NCBI RefSeq assembly: GCF_000332355.1
Contig: NZ_KB235958.1
Location: forward strand, 680,967 to 732,588
DNA: 51,622 bases
Direction: 5' to 3'
From: Baaleninema simplex PCC 7105
Lineage (GTDB): Bacteria; Cyanobacteriota; Cyanobacteriia; Cyanobacteriales; Geitlerinemataceae
Numbering within the stretch: the stretch's first letter is position 1; each line of letters begins with the position of its first letter. Below, in pieces: positions 34,427 through 44,602 of this stretch. The translations under genes were made by a program, and so were the position numbers. Under the pieces are notes generated by a model. The model had not been told where the DNA came from and did no database searches. It saw nothing but the letters and a program-made list of their open reading frames with translations.

Positions 34427-37400
34427 TTACGGAAATGGATATTTTTCTCTGAGATTTACAACTAGCCCTTGCTCCGATTGAGTTGAAGTGGATGTAGACA
34501 GATTAGAACTCGAACTTGAATTTACACCAGTAACCTTATTTCCATCGGAATTGTTGTTAGCTGAAGCGGGTTTCCATGTTGTGTTACTCAATAAAGCAAT
34601 ACTCGCAGCCAGGGAAGAAACGCCCATACTCACCCCTATAATTCTTCGGGCATAGCCTTTGCCCGGTATTAAGGAAAATCCTAGAAAATCGATAAATGGG
34701 CTGCTCCACTCACTTTTCGTAAAAGACCTGCTAAAGGTTAAGTTTGCGACTTCATCAACCTGATGCGATCGAGAATACACTGTACCATCGATATAGGATA
34801 ATCCTGGGTTGTTGGGATCGTCCACGATGCCCCTTTCGACCCACACTGCATCAGTCAAATTATCACTGCGGCTTAGCGAACGAGATGCATCTCCCGTGTG
34901 TTCGATACGAGTGAGGGTGACGGTTTCGCTGGCCGCATCGTAACCCGCGACTATCTTGGAAGCTTCTGCCGTTCGATCGATTAACTTGGAACCCTTGACA
35001 GCCATTTTACCGATATCCCATGCCGCAGTTCCTAAGTCAATGCCTATAGAAGCTAGCCCAAAGATACCAGAGGCAAAGCCTAAGTTTTGAATTGTGTCAC
35101 TTCGGTTAAGCCCTCGGTTTTCATCGTCGATCGCCATAGAATCAGCAGCAATCCCAAGCGTATCGCTCACCAGTCCCAAACTACCTCCCAGCAAAGCCAA
35201 CCCTGCTGCTCCAAGAATTGCCCCTGCTCCTGTAGCAATACTGGCGATCGCCAATCCGACAACAATGGCGTCGATGATGAACGAAAAGATGTTCAGTCCC
35301 AGATCCCACCCCGTACTGAAGTGACCTGAAGGATCCATCAAATTCAACGGATTTCCATGACAGTAAAGATAAGGGTTGATCCCCCCGCCATTGAACGGAC
35401 TCCAGGTGTCTGCCGATGCGAACAATCCTAAATTTGGGTTGTACGTCCGAGTCCCATTTCCGAGATGATACAGGCCAGTCGAGCGATCCTTGAGTTCGCC
35501 GTTAAATCCAATTCTCGAATTACTTTCTGGATTCGCTCCGTATGGAGTATAGGACTGCGTCTTAACCTCTCCTGTCGACTCGTCAAATACTGAGATTGTC
35601 GAGTTTTGGGAATTCGCACCTAGAAGTCGTACGTCTCCAGAATCGATTTCAGCAATAGGCATTCCATTGTGAGATACAAAAATTGTGGAGCCATTGTCCT
35701 CTCGTTCCAATGCAACCTGCTCTGCGACATAGTGGCGAACGGCTTTTGTGCCACTCGGTTTGTCTGTTGCAAGAAGATGTTCGTAAGGATCGTAACGATA
35801 GCGAACTGTTTCTGTGCCATTGTCGATCGCGCGAGCCAATCGCCCGGAAGTCGTATACTCCATTGTACGACCTGCTCCATCATCGATCAGGTTGCCGTCA
35901 GCATCGTACCGAAATTGTAATTCGGACGGATAAGAAGGATGTGTGTTTGCGATCTTGCTGACCTGTCGGTTGTCAGCATTTTCATAGAAATAGGTGGCGA
36001 CGTTGTTACTGCGATCGCTAAAATCTGTGGTAACCGATCGCATATTATCCAGTAAATCGTAGGCGAATACCTGAGTTGTTATCGCGAGTCCGTATTCGTT
36101 CTTGGGTAAAAGTGCATCGTGAGTGGCTGTCGCCGTATAACGGAGTAAGCGGTTTTTGACATCGTAGGTAAAGTTTTCGGTGAGCGTCTCGCTCTCGACC
36201 CTATGGATACGTTCGGTTATCTTATTTCCCTTATCGTAAGACAGTTGTATGCGGCAATCGTATAGGGTCTGACTGTTACTATTTTTGAGGACAATATGAC
36301 GTTCGGTTTCGCGACTGAACTCGTCATACGTGACTTCAACAACTTGCTGTTCTCCCGTAGCATTTTCAGTGGTATTGGTCTGCACTCGACCAAAAGCATC
36401 GTACTGGGTGGTCGATCTTACGCCGTTCTGTTCTGTGGAGATCGGGCGACCATACGAATCATAGCTATATGTAATTTGGGTCAAGGGAGAATTTTCTGGA
36501 CCGATGCTAGTGCTGAGTCGAACTCCGGCTAACGTATGAGTAGCACGAGTAGATGTGGTTTCGTTTGGTGTTACTGTTTTATCGGTAAACACCGTCTCGT
36601 TTAGCAAACCCGTAGTCGAATATCGATAGGTGTAAGTTGCATTCTCGTTTTCCACACTGATTAGACTACCAGTGGGATAACCACTAAGTGTCTTGTGTGC
36701 GAAGTTAAATACGTTGTTCGCTTGAGTTGTACTCCCCGTGTAAGTGGTCACGTTTTGGGGTTGAAGGTTTAACTCTGGAAGGTATTTGAAGTCGATGGTA
36801 TTTTGGCGCGGTGTCGTAACATTGGTGGGATAATCTTGAGATCCGTTATAAGCGAAGACAGTATTCCGACCCCCAACTGTGCGACCGGCCGTGCGACCTA
36901 AACCATCGAACTTTTGTTCGCCCAATGTATAAACTGGAGTGCTGCCTTGTGATAAATCTGCAATACTCAGTTTTTCAATCAGCGCTCCCTGCGACCAATC
37001 TGCATATTCTGTTCGATATTCATTTCCGTCAAATTGTACGGCACGAACGACTCGGTCGAACGAATCGTATTCTAAACTTGATGTCTGATTAGTTGTTGTT
37101 TGGAAACTTTTTTTGCGACCAAATCCGTCGTACTCAATTGTTGCCGTACTGTAAACGCTGCCATTGCTATACAGACGTTCTACTTTTATGGGTTGTTTGG
37201 CTAAATTATAAGTTGTCCGCACTGAAGACAACGAGGAGTCTCCACCGCGATCGAGTTTCAAACCTTCAGTTAGTGTTAAGGCGATCGGATCGAACACACT
37301 GGTTTCAATACGCCCATCACTATGCCGAATTTCAGAAATTTTTCCAAAATTATCGTAAATATAATTCTTCGTATTGCTGAAACAAACTTCACCGTTAGAG

Positions 37401-39460
37401 TAATCCCGATTGACCTCAGTGATTTTCTGTCCGAGGGAATCGTAAGAAGTTTTACTCATCTCGCAAAACGCACCAGTGTCGTCCTGCATTTCCTTCGTTA
37501 AAGTACGTCCGAGACCATCAAACCGAACGCGGATACGAACTCCCATTGCATCGGTCGAAATGACTTGACTTTGCGTAATTCCTTCCGATTCTCCTACAAA
37601 TTTATATTCGTGGGTTTCCTGTGTTTCGTATGGCGTCCCCACTGCGGAAGTGGTTTTAACGACCCGACCTAAAACATCGTACTTCGTATTTGAGATAACG
37701 CCATCGATATTGACCTGCTGTAGCACAAGTGCCGTACTATCGCAGACCGTTTGGCTGCTACTAGCGGTCAGTCCGTCGAAACCTGTGACTGTTGAAGCTT
37801 TGCGGGTGGCTCCATTTTCTTGAATATAATCTAAGGACTGGATTAAGGTTTTTCCAGATTTAGCTTTAGAAAGTGTTTTGAGCAACCCACAGCGAAAATT
37901 ATTCGGATCGTTGTAATAGTCATAGGTTTGTAGGATTGCTCCGCCATTAGAGGTTTCGGTATGCTTGACGACAAAATAGTCCCCCGGTACAGATGGCAAT
38001 CGAGGAATTGAAGTAAAGGTGTACGACATCACCTTATTGGTCTGCGACAAACCTGCAATCGGTGCGGGAACGATTGTTTTTTGTTTGAGATATCGCACAA
38101 AATATCCGAATGGTTCTGCCGGACATTTTCCCGATTCTCCAGCCTGGGGATAGTATTCGTATTCTGTCTTAATTCCAGTTCGATCGATTTGCGATCGTAT
38201 ATTTCCGTATTCGTCTGTTGTGAGTTCGGTACAGATCGTTCGACTGTCCCCAGTATCGGTAAATTCATAGGTCGTGCTGACTTTATTCGGTAACCGAAGA
38301 TTGGCGGGTTGGTTCTCAAAGGATTCTCCCGGTATTTCGTTATAAGTGGTCGTTTCTGTTACTCGAGCATTGCCTCGCTGGGTGACTTCTTCGGTCTGTA
38401 AGTGAAATTTATTGAAGGTATTCTTGGTGTAGCTTAGAATGTCTGTATCGTTGTTAGGATTGACGACTCTTTCTTCACCCCAGTAACTATAATTTCCAAT
38501 AGCGAGGTACAGGTTATCAATTCCTTCTCGATAACCGCCGTTTACTGGATACCCTAAGAAATTACTACCCAAACTGTACTGGTAGGTTTTACGAACGATC
38601 GGCTGATCGCCTCCAGGATACACCGTCCATTCACGGACGTTGGGAATATATATCCCTGTATCTACAAGATGACCGTCCCGATTGTACGCGATCGTATCTA
38701 TATCACCGACCGGAGACACCACCCGCCGAATAACTGAAAAACCGTAAATGTCGTCGTAATTGAGTTGAGTACCAAATTCACTGTAAGATATGACGCTGGG
38801 ATCGTAGGGAAGACTAATCGTCGTTAAATTTTCATTGGTAAATGCAAAAGTCACTCTTGCTGTTTTACCTTCTGAAGTTAATGTATCGGCGTGTCGAATT
38901 TCTCTCCCACTGCTTTGATAGGTTAAACTAAGAAGCGTCGTCCCGTCTGCATTGGTTATTGAAGTCAGGTGGCTGGTAGACAGATCGTAATGGTAATGGA
39001 ATGTTTCTCCACTTTCCAAAATCCATGTTGTAGTTTGATAGGGAGAGACATCGCTCACTTTTGTTAGAACTTCTACAATGCCATTTTTGTAAAATACTTG
39101 AATTTCTTTATCTCCAGACCGAACGGCAACTGTATCTTTAATTTTCTTATCTTTGAATTCGATCGGTCCGCTATTCGGTAGATATTTGGCTTGATAGCTG
39201 GTTCCATCGAACAATCGTATCGTATCTGTTTTGTCGTCGTATACACTGTTACAGTTCAATGTCCAGCCTTTACCATAGCCAATGTTAGTGGTACTGAGTG
39301 CTGAAAATGTTAAAACTATATCCCGAGTCTGTTTCGGAGCCGATCGCGGATGCAAGGTTGCCAGTTTCAGTGTAAATCCATATTGTCCAGTACGCAGATC
39401 GACTTTTCCAGTTAGGTAAGAACTGAAATTAAAGGCATTGGAATAAATATTGGTTGCCAT
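34427..39460 (-). CDS. RHS/YD-repeat protein with variable C-terminal domain
   Basis: A 1677-residue protein. The N-terminus (ATNIYSNAFNFSSYLTGKVD) lacks a Sec signal and resembles starts of proteobacterial RHS/YD proteins. YD-type repeats (such as YDGFGRKKSF, YDSFGRPIST-like and YDAFGRVQ) fill about residues 250-1300. The RHS core LYHLGNGTRTYNPNLGLFAS and NPLNLMDPSGHFS ends near residue 1377. After it come about 300 residues: a long Gly/Ala-rich hydrophobic stretch (about 1383-1440), a polar part, a second hydrophobic segment (GVSMGVSSLAASIALL) and a Ser-rich tail. RHS shells enclose a C-terminal toxin; here it looks membrane-active. No immunity-type gene follows. AGGAG precedes the ATG. Confidence 0.92.
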   Translation of the reverse strand: MATNIYSNAFNFSSYLTGKVDLRTGQYGFTLKLATLHPRSAPKQTRDIVLTFSALSTTNIGYGKGWTLNCNSVYDDKTDTIRLFDGTSYQAKYLPNSGPIEFKDKKIKDTVAVRSGDKEIQVFYKNGIVEVLTKVSDVSPYQTTTWILESGETFHYHYDLSTSHLTSITNADGTTLLSLTYQSSGREIRHADTLTSEGKTARVTFAFTNENLTTISLPYDPSVISYSEFGTQLNYDDIYGFSVIRRVVSPVGDIDTIAYNRDGHLVDTGIYIPNVREWTVYPGGDQPIVRKTYQYSLGSNFLGYPVNGGYREGIDNLYLAIGNYSYWGEERVVNPNNDTDILSYTKNTFNKFHLQTEEVTQRGNARVTETTTYNEIPGESFENQPANLRLPNKVSTTYEFTDTGDSRTICTELTTDEYGNIRSQIDRTGIKTEYEYYPQAGESGKCPAEPFGYFVRYLKQKTIVPAPIAGLSQTNKVMSYTFTSIPRLPSVPGDYFVVKHTETSNGGAILQTYDYYNDPNNFRCGLLKTLSKAKSGKTLIQSLDYIQENGATRKASTVTGFDGLTASSSQTVCDSTALVLQQVNIDGVISNTKYDVLGRVVKTTSAVGTPYETQETHEYKFVGESEGITQSQVISTDAMGVRIRVRFDGLGRTLTKEMQDDTGAFCEMSKTSYDSLGQKITEVNRDYSNGEVCFSNTKNYIYDNFGKISEIRHSDGRIETSVFDPIALTLTEGLKLDRGGDSSLSSVRTTYNLAKQPIKVERLYSNGSVYSTATIEYDGFGRKKSFQTTTNQTSSLEYDSFDRVVRAVQFDGNEYRTEYADWSQGALIEKLSIADLSQGSTPVYTLGEQKFDGLGRTAGRTVGGRNTVFAYNGSQDYPTNVTTPRQNTIDFKYLPELNLQPQNVTTYTGSTTQANNVFNFAHKTLSGYPTGSLISVENENATYTYRYSTTGLLNETVFTDKTVTPNETTSTRATHTLAGVRLSTSIGPENSPLTQITYSYDSYGRPISTEQNGVRSTTQYDAFGRVQTNTTENATGEQQVVEVTYDEFSRETERHIVLKNSNSQTLYDCRIQLSYDKGNKITERIHRVESETLTENFTYDVKNRLLRYTATATHDALLPKNEYGLAITTQVFAYDLLDNMRSVTTDFSDRSNNVATYFYENADNRQVSKIANTHPSYPSELQFRYDADGNLIDDGAGRTMEYTTSGRLARAIDNGTETVRYRYDPYEHLLATDKPSGTKAVRHYVAEQVALEREDNGSTIFVSHNGMPIAEIDSGDVRLLGANSQNSTISVFDESTGEVKTQSYTPYGANPESNSRIGFNGELKDRSTGLYHLGNGTRTYNPNLGLFASADTWSPFNGGGINPYLYCHGNPLNLMDPSGHFSTGWDLGLNIFSFIIDAIVVGLAIASIATGAGAILGAAGLALLGGSLGLVSDTLGIAADSMAIDDENRGLNRSDTIQNLGFASGIFGLASIGIDLGTAAWDIGKMAVKGSKLIDRTAEASKIVAGYDAASETVTLTRIEHTGDASRSLSRSDNLTDAVWVERGIVDDPNNPGLSYIDGTVYSRSHQVDEVANLTFSRSFTKSEWSSPFIDFLGFSLIPGKGYARRIIGVSMGVSSLAASIALLSNTTWKPASANNNSDGNKVTGVNSSSSSNLSTSTSTQSEQGLVVNLREKYPFP

Positions 39461-39600
39461 TTCGAGCGATCTCCTAATTTTTACAAAATTATCTCAGTCA
39501 TGTGTGTTCAAAGAGTAACGCCACTCTCACTCGTATCTTGAGCGAACAGAACTCGATGATTGAATAGCTGTTTCTACCATCGATAGATAGTTTGAGTTCG

Positions 39601-40548
39601 CTATCCGTTGGTTAGTGAGAGAGTATTGTAGTCACTGTTGGCGGCCGCACGGAGAATAAATTTGTGAGTGCAGCCGTAGTTATCAACAATCGTCCAAGAA
39701 AGATTATTGCTATAAGTAGGACTGGTACTTCTACCTGTGATTAAAATACGTAATGCTCTCATGTAAGAACCACTAGAGCTTAAGGGAATATTAGCCCCAG
39801 AATTATGACTCGATCCATATATATCTCCCAAAGTCAGCGAGGTAACATCTTTCTTAATTGCTGCACCATCTCTAACAGAGCTATCAATAACTTTAGCAAA
39901 ACAAAATTCCAGCTTAGAACTCCGATAACCCGCTCCAGAAAAAGATTCTTGTTTGACAGTTAGATTTGGTAGAGTCCAGTAGTAAATATCAACATCGTAA
40001 GATTCATCTTTGCTATATTCGTAGTTGAAAGCATCGTCTCTGTTTAGTTGAAGACGATCCACTGTAATTTTGTAGGGTGCTGTCGGAGTAACCTTCAAAT
40101 ATTGATTGTAGCTTGCCATATTGGTGGTATACTTCGTACCCTCAATCATAATCGTCCCCATAAATTGACGTGAAGCGGTGTCGGTTGTCCTCAAATAGCG
40201 TACAGCAACATTTGGATTAGAATCATCATAGGTCTGAATCGGATGTGTTTCCTCTGGAGCTTCATCGAGACTCCTTCGCGCAAAAGGCGCTCCAGAGTAC
40301 GAACCTTCAGTGAATCCATTTTGTTGTGTATCGGAATACCAATTAGGAGGTAAAGGAGCATTTATATTTTCAGACCGTTCAGCGACTCTGATGCTGTTCT
40401 TTTCTTCTGGCGTCAAATCTACGTAATTACCATCTACGGTTTTCTGTGCGATGACTGTTACCGATAGTTGTTGATTCCCATTAGAATATAGATGCTGATT
40501 AGGCCCGGTAAACTCAATTTTAAAGCTGGTCAATTTTGTGACAGACAT
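39601..40548 (-). CDS. Unrecognised protein A1, paralog of A2
   Basis: A 315-residue protein I cannot assign. It begins MSVTKLTSFKIEFTGPNQHL and shares 52 of its first 61 residues with A2 at 41729-42664, as well as many later blocks (NVAVRYLRTT, TASRQFM, DVDIYYWTLP, NYGC). Strong alternation of polar and hydrophobic residues suggests an all-beta, possibly Ig-like sandwich. No signal peptide or membrane helix. AGGAGG lies 9 bases before the ATG. It is directly upstream of the RHS gene (140 bp) and downstream of B1 (205 bp), all on the minus strand. A role as partner of the RHS protein is inference. Confidence 0.8.
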   Translation of the reverse strand: MSVTKLTSFKIEFTGPNQHLYSNGNQQLSVTVIAQKTVDGNYVDLTPEEKNSIRVAERSENINAPLPPNWYSDTQQNGFTEGSYSGAPFARRSLDEAPEETHPIQTYDDSNPNVAVRYLRTTDTASRQFMGTIMIEGTKYTTNMASYNQYLKVTPTAPYKITVDRLQLNRDDAFNYEYSKDESYDVDIYYWTLPNLTVKQESFSGAGYRSSKLEFCFAKVIDSSVRDGAAIKKDVTSLTLGDIYGSSHNSGANIPLSSSGSYMRALRILITGRSTSPTYSNNLSWTIVDNYGCTHKFILRAAANSDYNTLSLTNG

Positions 40549-40753
40549 AATGAAGTCCTCCTAATTTTACCGTTGTGCTGTTTTGTGGGGCTTTTCCAAA
40601 GTTGCTCTGTAAGAAATTGTTGAAGCCATCATAGAGCTGGACTTTGGGTTAAAATTCATGAGGTAGAGAGCCGAACTCGAGAAATACCTTTTTCAATAGA
40701 GAATACAAGTCTCGATCCTCCATGCCAATCTCGACAAAAACTAGAGTCAAAAC

Positions 40754-41281
40754 TTAGTTTTTATGGATTTGAAATCCATAATTAGGGCGAGCAATATTTT
40801 CAAAAACTTCAACAGTGAATCTGTCAGCATATTCGCGAAAATCTCCAATAACAATTCGATTGTAAAACTCAGCAATTTTGTCATTGACAAAACGAGAAAA
40901 AAACTGATTGATATGAGGATACTCTTCTACAAACTTTATGCAAGCACTTCTGAGTGCTGTGGCAAACGACCTCAACTCTGTTTCTGACAAAGGCTCTAAA
41001 ATAGATAAAGAACCGTCATCATTTACTGTAGAAATATCAGTGAGGCGGTGAGAGGCTTTGGGGATAAAGTAGCCCCCATCAGTAGACGGAAACAACATAT
41101 CTTGATAAAACTCATTTCCTTGAAAAAAATAGGGCGTTATAAATTGCATGATATATTTTCGATCGCTTGCAATGAATGGAACGCATTCACGATAGCGTTC
41201 TAGACAATGAACTTGTCCCACCCAGGGAGAGCCACTAGCATTTTTAAACAGTGCGTCTATTTGATATGGTTCGAGAAACAT
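40754..41281 (-). CDS. Unrecognised protein B1, paralog of B2
   Basis: A 175-residue soluble protein of no family I know. It starts MFLEPYQIDALFKNASGSPW and continues with VGQVHCLERYRECVPFIASD, two cysteines in CLERYREC, YFIPKASHRLTDIS and the C-terminal VFENIARPNYGFQIHKN. B2 at 42706 is almost the same throughout. The upstream leader CTTGAAGGAAAAGT is also kept in B2, supporting the start. It lies upstream of A1. It does not show the DUF1795/Eag chaperone pattern found beside type VI RHS toxins. Confidence 0.8.
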   Translation of the reverse strand: MFLEPYQIDALFKNASGSPWVGQVHCLERYRECVPFIASDRKYIMQFITPYFFQGNEFYQDMLFPSTDGGYFIPKASHRLTDISTVNDDGSLSILEPLSETELRSFATALRSACIKFVEEYPHINQFFSRFVNDKIAEFYNRIVIGDFREYADRFTVEVFENIARPNYGFQIHKN

Positions 41282-41728
41282 AATTCACTTTTCCTTCAAG
41301 ATTGCTTGCGAACGAGGCTATAAGTATTAACTTTACCTACCAGATTCGGAAGATCGATCCATTTTTTCCGTTTTGAGTGTATCTGAAAAATGCAAATCTA
41401 AATGTGAATCCATTAGATACAAGTTTTTTGTACTCGATCGATCTGTTGTTAGGGTTCGCTGTCGCTCTACTCAAATTGACCTTTAATTTCCTGTGTTCCC
41501 TCAGTGGTGCAGAAAACTTTTCGAGATCGGGGATTGACAAAATACATAAAATATGGATTTGAAGTCGAGCCAGATCCCCGGCATCTCCAAGATGCCGGGG
41601 ATCTCCGGCAGCCATTTACCGATCTGGGATTTTGCGGGCAACCCTTTAATACGGCGAGATCTTTTCTCACAAGGGTTTCAGGACTTTTTTGCACCAGTAA
41701 GCCTGTGTTCCTACCTAGCAGATTGCAT
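41282..41728. other. Spacer between the two A-B modules, with a MITE-type hairpin
   Basis: No gene is supported. At 41572-41604 AGATCCCCGGCATCT, loop CCA, AGATGCCGGGGATCT form a perfect 15-bp hairpin. The identical 33 bp lies inside the MITE at 44603-44754, and about 45 bp after it (GGGATTTTGCGGGCAACCC) also resemble that element. So a related element probably split the B2-A2 and B1-A1 copies. Confidence 0.65.
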
Positions 41729-42664
41729 TCAAGCATCAGTCAACTTGAGAGTATTATGGTCGTTCTCGGAATAGCAGCGATAGCTATGGACGCATCCATA
41801 GGTGTCGGTTATGGTTGTACTGATATATGGCTTCTCACCGGGAGATACATAAGAATAACCATCAGCACGAGAGCGTACTCCGCGAATATAAATACCAGCA
41901 CTGTAGAGTCGAACATTTCCTGACTGCTGCGTAATAAAGTCATTCACATCGAGTGAAGTCACGTGAGGTTTTATCAGACTATTACAGATAGCCGGAGAAC
42001 TGCCAGAGAGGTAAAATGGGTAATGCTTGCTAAAAAAGACGTTCAAATAATCTGAGAAACTCTGACGTACAACCTTGAGACCAGAAGGAAGAGTCCAATA
42101 GTAAACATCTATGTCGATATGCTGACCTTTAGAAACTTCCTTGTTATAAGCATCATCTCGTTCGAGTTTTAAGTTCGAGACTTGAATTTGATAGGGAGAA
42201 GACGGACTGACACTGATGTACTGATTAAAGTCCGGCATATTCGTCGAATATGTGGTTCCTGCAACGACAATCGTTGCCATGAACTGGCGAGAAGCTGTCT
42301 CCGTGGTTCTCAGATACCGTATGGCCACATTCGGACTGTTATCGTCAGCTTTGATGAAATCTATGTTTATGGGAATCGGATCGAGACGCTCTTTTACAGA
42401 AGAGGTTGCTGAAAAAGCTCCTTCTGCATATTCATTTTTTTCTGTATCGGAATGCCAGCCTGGAGGGAGCGGTGCATTAACATTTTCCGATCGCTCTGTT
42501 ACTTTAATGCTATTCTTCTCCTCTGGCGTCAGATCCACGTAATTACCATCTACGATTTTTTGGGCGGTTACGGTGACCGATACCTGTTGATTTCCATTGT
42601 AGTATAGATGTCGATTAGACCCGGTAAACTCGATTTTAAAACTGGCTAATTTTGTGACAGACAT
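41729..42664 (-). CDS. Unrecognised protein A2, paralog of A1
   Basis: A 311-residue protein, a close relative of A1: MSVTKLASFKIEFTGSNRHL, then NGNQQVSVTVTAQKIVDGNY, SPNVAIRYLRTTETASRQFM and DVYYWTLPSG. The middle third (about 80-105 and 200-260) diverges most from A1, which suggests different binding specificity. No signal peptide or membrane segment. It follows B2 after only 41 bp, a tighter spacing than B1-A1, so the pair is probably cotranscribed. Function unknown. Confidence 0.8.
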   Translation of the reverse strand: MSVTKLASFKIEFTGSNRHLYYNGNQQVSVTVTAQKIVDGNYVDLTPEEKNSIKVTERSENVNAPLPPGWHSDTEKNEYAEGAFSATSSVKERLDPIPINIDFIKADDNSPNVAIRYLRTTETASRQFMATIVVAGTTYSTNMPDFNQYISVSPSSPYQIQVSNLKLERDDAYNKEVSKGQHIDIDVYYWTLPSGLKVVRQSFSDYLNVFFSKHYPFYLSGSSPAICNSLIKPHVTSLDVNDFITQQSGNVRLYSAGIYIRGVRSRADGYSYVSPGEKPYISTTITDTYGCVHSYRCYSENDHNTLKLTDA

Positions 42665-42705
42665 AAGCTCTCCTTGCTTTTCTATGGTGTTCCTTTTCTG
42701 TGGCG

Positions 42706-43236
42706 TTACTTTTGGTGAATTTGAAACCCATAATTGGGCGGTGCGAGATTCTCGAAGACTTCGATCGAAAATTTGTCGGTATAGTCGCTAAAATTCTTGA
42801 CGATGATTTGGTTGCAAAAATCAGCCATTTTGTCGTTCACGAAACGAGAAAAAAACTGATTGATATGGAGGTACTCTTCAACAAATTGTATGTAAGAACG
42901 ACAGAGACCTTCTGCAAACGATCTGAGTTCTGTTTCTGATAGAGGGTCTAACATCGACAGATTGCCACTACTTTCATTGACGACAGAAATGTCGGTAAGA
43001 CGGTGAGCTGATTTAGGAATGAAGTAATCACCATTTTTCATGGGAAACAACATATCCTTGTAAAATTCACTCCCCTGAAAAAAATAGGGCGTTATGAATT
43101 GAACGATATATTTTCGATCGCTTGCAATGAATGGGACGCATTCACGATAGCATTCTAGACAGTGAACTTGCCCCACCCAGGGAGAACCACTCGCATTTTT
43201 AAACAGTGCATCTATTTGATATTGTTCGAGAAACAT
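42706..43236 (-). CDS. Unrecognised protein B2, paralog of B1
   Basis: A 176-residue protein nearly the same as B1 (MFLEQYQIDALFKNASGSPW; CLECYRECVPFIASDRKYI; RFVNDKMADFCNQIIV). The frame extends six codons upstream, but starting at ATG 43236 matches B1 and leaves GAAGGAAAAG as the ribosome-binding site. It is the first gene of the minus-strand series B2-A2-B1-A1-RHS; the long A/T-rich region ahead of it would hold the promoter. Confidence 0.8.
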   Translation of the reverse strand: MFLEQYQIDALFKNASGSPWVGQVHCLECYRECVPFIASDRKYIVQFITPYFFQGSEFYKDMLFPMKNGDYFIPKSAHRLTDISVVNESSGNLSMLDPLSETELRSFAEGLCRSYIQFVEEYLHINQFFSRFVNDKMADFCNQIIVKNFSDYTDKFSIEVFENLAPPNYGFQIHQK

Positions 43237-43643
43237 AATTGACTTTTCCTTCAAGATTACTGGTGTGATTTACAGAGATGTGTCTAAGTTAAGTGTCTGT
43301 GAGTAACTGGCGATCGTTATTAGCTGTTTTTCGCTATATCGGAATGAAAATTTCGATCGCAGCCGTTTAATTCTTGTCAGGGAGAGGGTTCGATCGATCT
43401 TTCGAGTTGAATTCTACGATTGGTAGACTTTTAGCTCATAAAATCTCCCAAACTCAAACCTTTCAAGATGTTTAAGACTTTTTTCTAGCTAAGAATCTTA
43501 CCTTAGTTTGACAAAAGAGAGTTTAGTTTAAAACTAAACTACATCTCTTAAGAGCAAGCTTCACTGAGCTTTTTCGCTTTGAGAAATTGCTGACTTTGCT
43601 ACGACAAATGTAGCTTTCGGATACAAAAAACTAAACTTCGACA

Positions 43644-43766
43644 GGTGGATCTCAAAAATGTAAATTTATCAGATCGGAGTCTCTGCATTGAATTGAGCTG
43701 TTATTGGGTGGAGCGCGAAACCCAACCTCCCTCAAACTCATAGGTTTACATCCATTGAGATACATT
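43644..43766. mobile_element. Degenerate MITE-like segment
   Basis: The left part GGTGGATCTCAAAAATGTAAATT resembles the left end of the intact element at 44603, and the right part TTTACATCCATTGAGATACATT is its approximate inverse. Ends are eroded and no target duplication is left. It contains TTGGGTGGAGCGCGAAACCCAAC, a small hairpin common in cyanobacteria. Confidence 0.4.
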
Positions 43767-44602
43767 CAGCTTCGATCGCTGAAATACTCAGTATCATGTT
43801 ATCTGGACATAACATCCAGAAAACCCATTTAGGTGGTAGTTTTCACCACAAGCTTGTTAAATTTTGCTGCCATGCTTTAAGCAGGGTTCAAAATTCAGAT
43901 TAGATTTTTGTGTTCTACCAGATCGGGATTCGATCTTTACATGATTTTTCAAGTATTTAATCTTTTCGCTGGACTTGTCTAAGGAGAAGATTAACTATAA
44001 ACTCCATCTGAAAAGACATTTTGTAATTTTAAACTTCTTTTAATAAGATTATACGTTTGAGTAAAATCTTCTCTTGTCAAAAGTTGAAAAATTTTTCGAT
44101 CTAGAAAATTTGGAAAAACCATATTTGTTACACTTCAAATCTATGCGTGCCAATCTATCATGGCAATTTTTCGATGTCATGAGTAAAAATACTTATTTAG
44201 ATTTTCATATTGTTTGAGATTGAGAGTCAGCTCGTTATATAAATCATCTGAAAGCTATATTGACTTAGGGTTCAGCTTTGTCTAGCTTCTGATTTTTTAC
44301 AAATTGTAAATCACTTTATTTTATAAAAAAATAAAATTTTATGTATGAATATAAATATTCTGTTATAAAGCACTTCAAGATGAGTATCTTCAGCAAGATA
44401 AGCCAATCAAGTCAATAAGCTGCCAAAAAATGCCTTTTATTGCAAAAGTTTTCAATGGCTTATTTTCTATAGCAATCTCACTTGATTTGTGGGAAGAATC
44501 ACAAATTGACTTTGAGGTCAGCCACACTTTTCATAGTGTTCACTGAGGTGGGTGATGCTTTCTCAGTTTTCCTTATCGAGCGCTCGACCTCAACGATCGG
44601 CA

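Noticed and set aside
40754-43236. B1/B2 as Eag (DUF1795) chaperones of a type VI RHS effector
   Set aside because: Position upstream of an RHS gene fits, but the sequence lacks the DUF1795 pattern, there are two copies and no VgrG or PAAR gene is seen.
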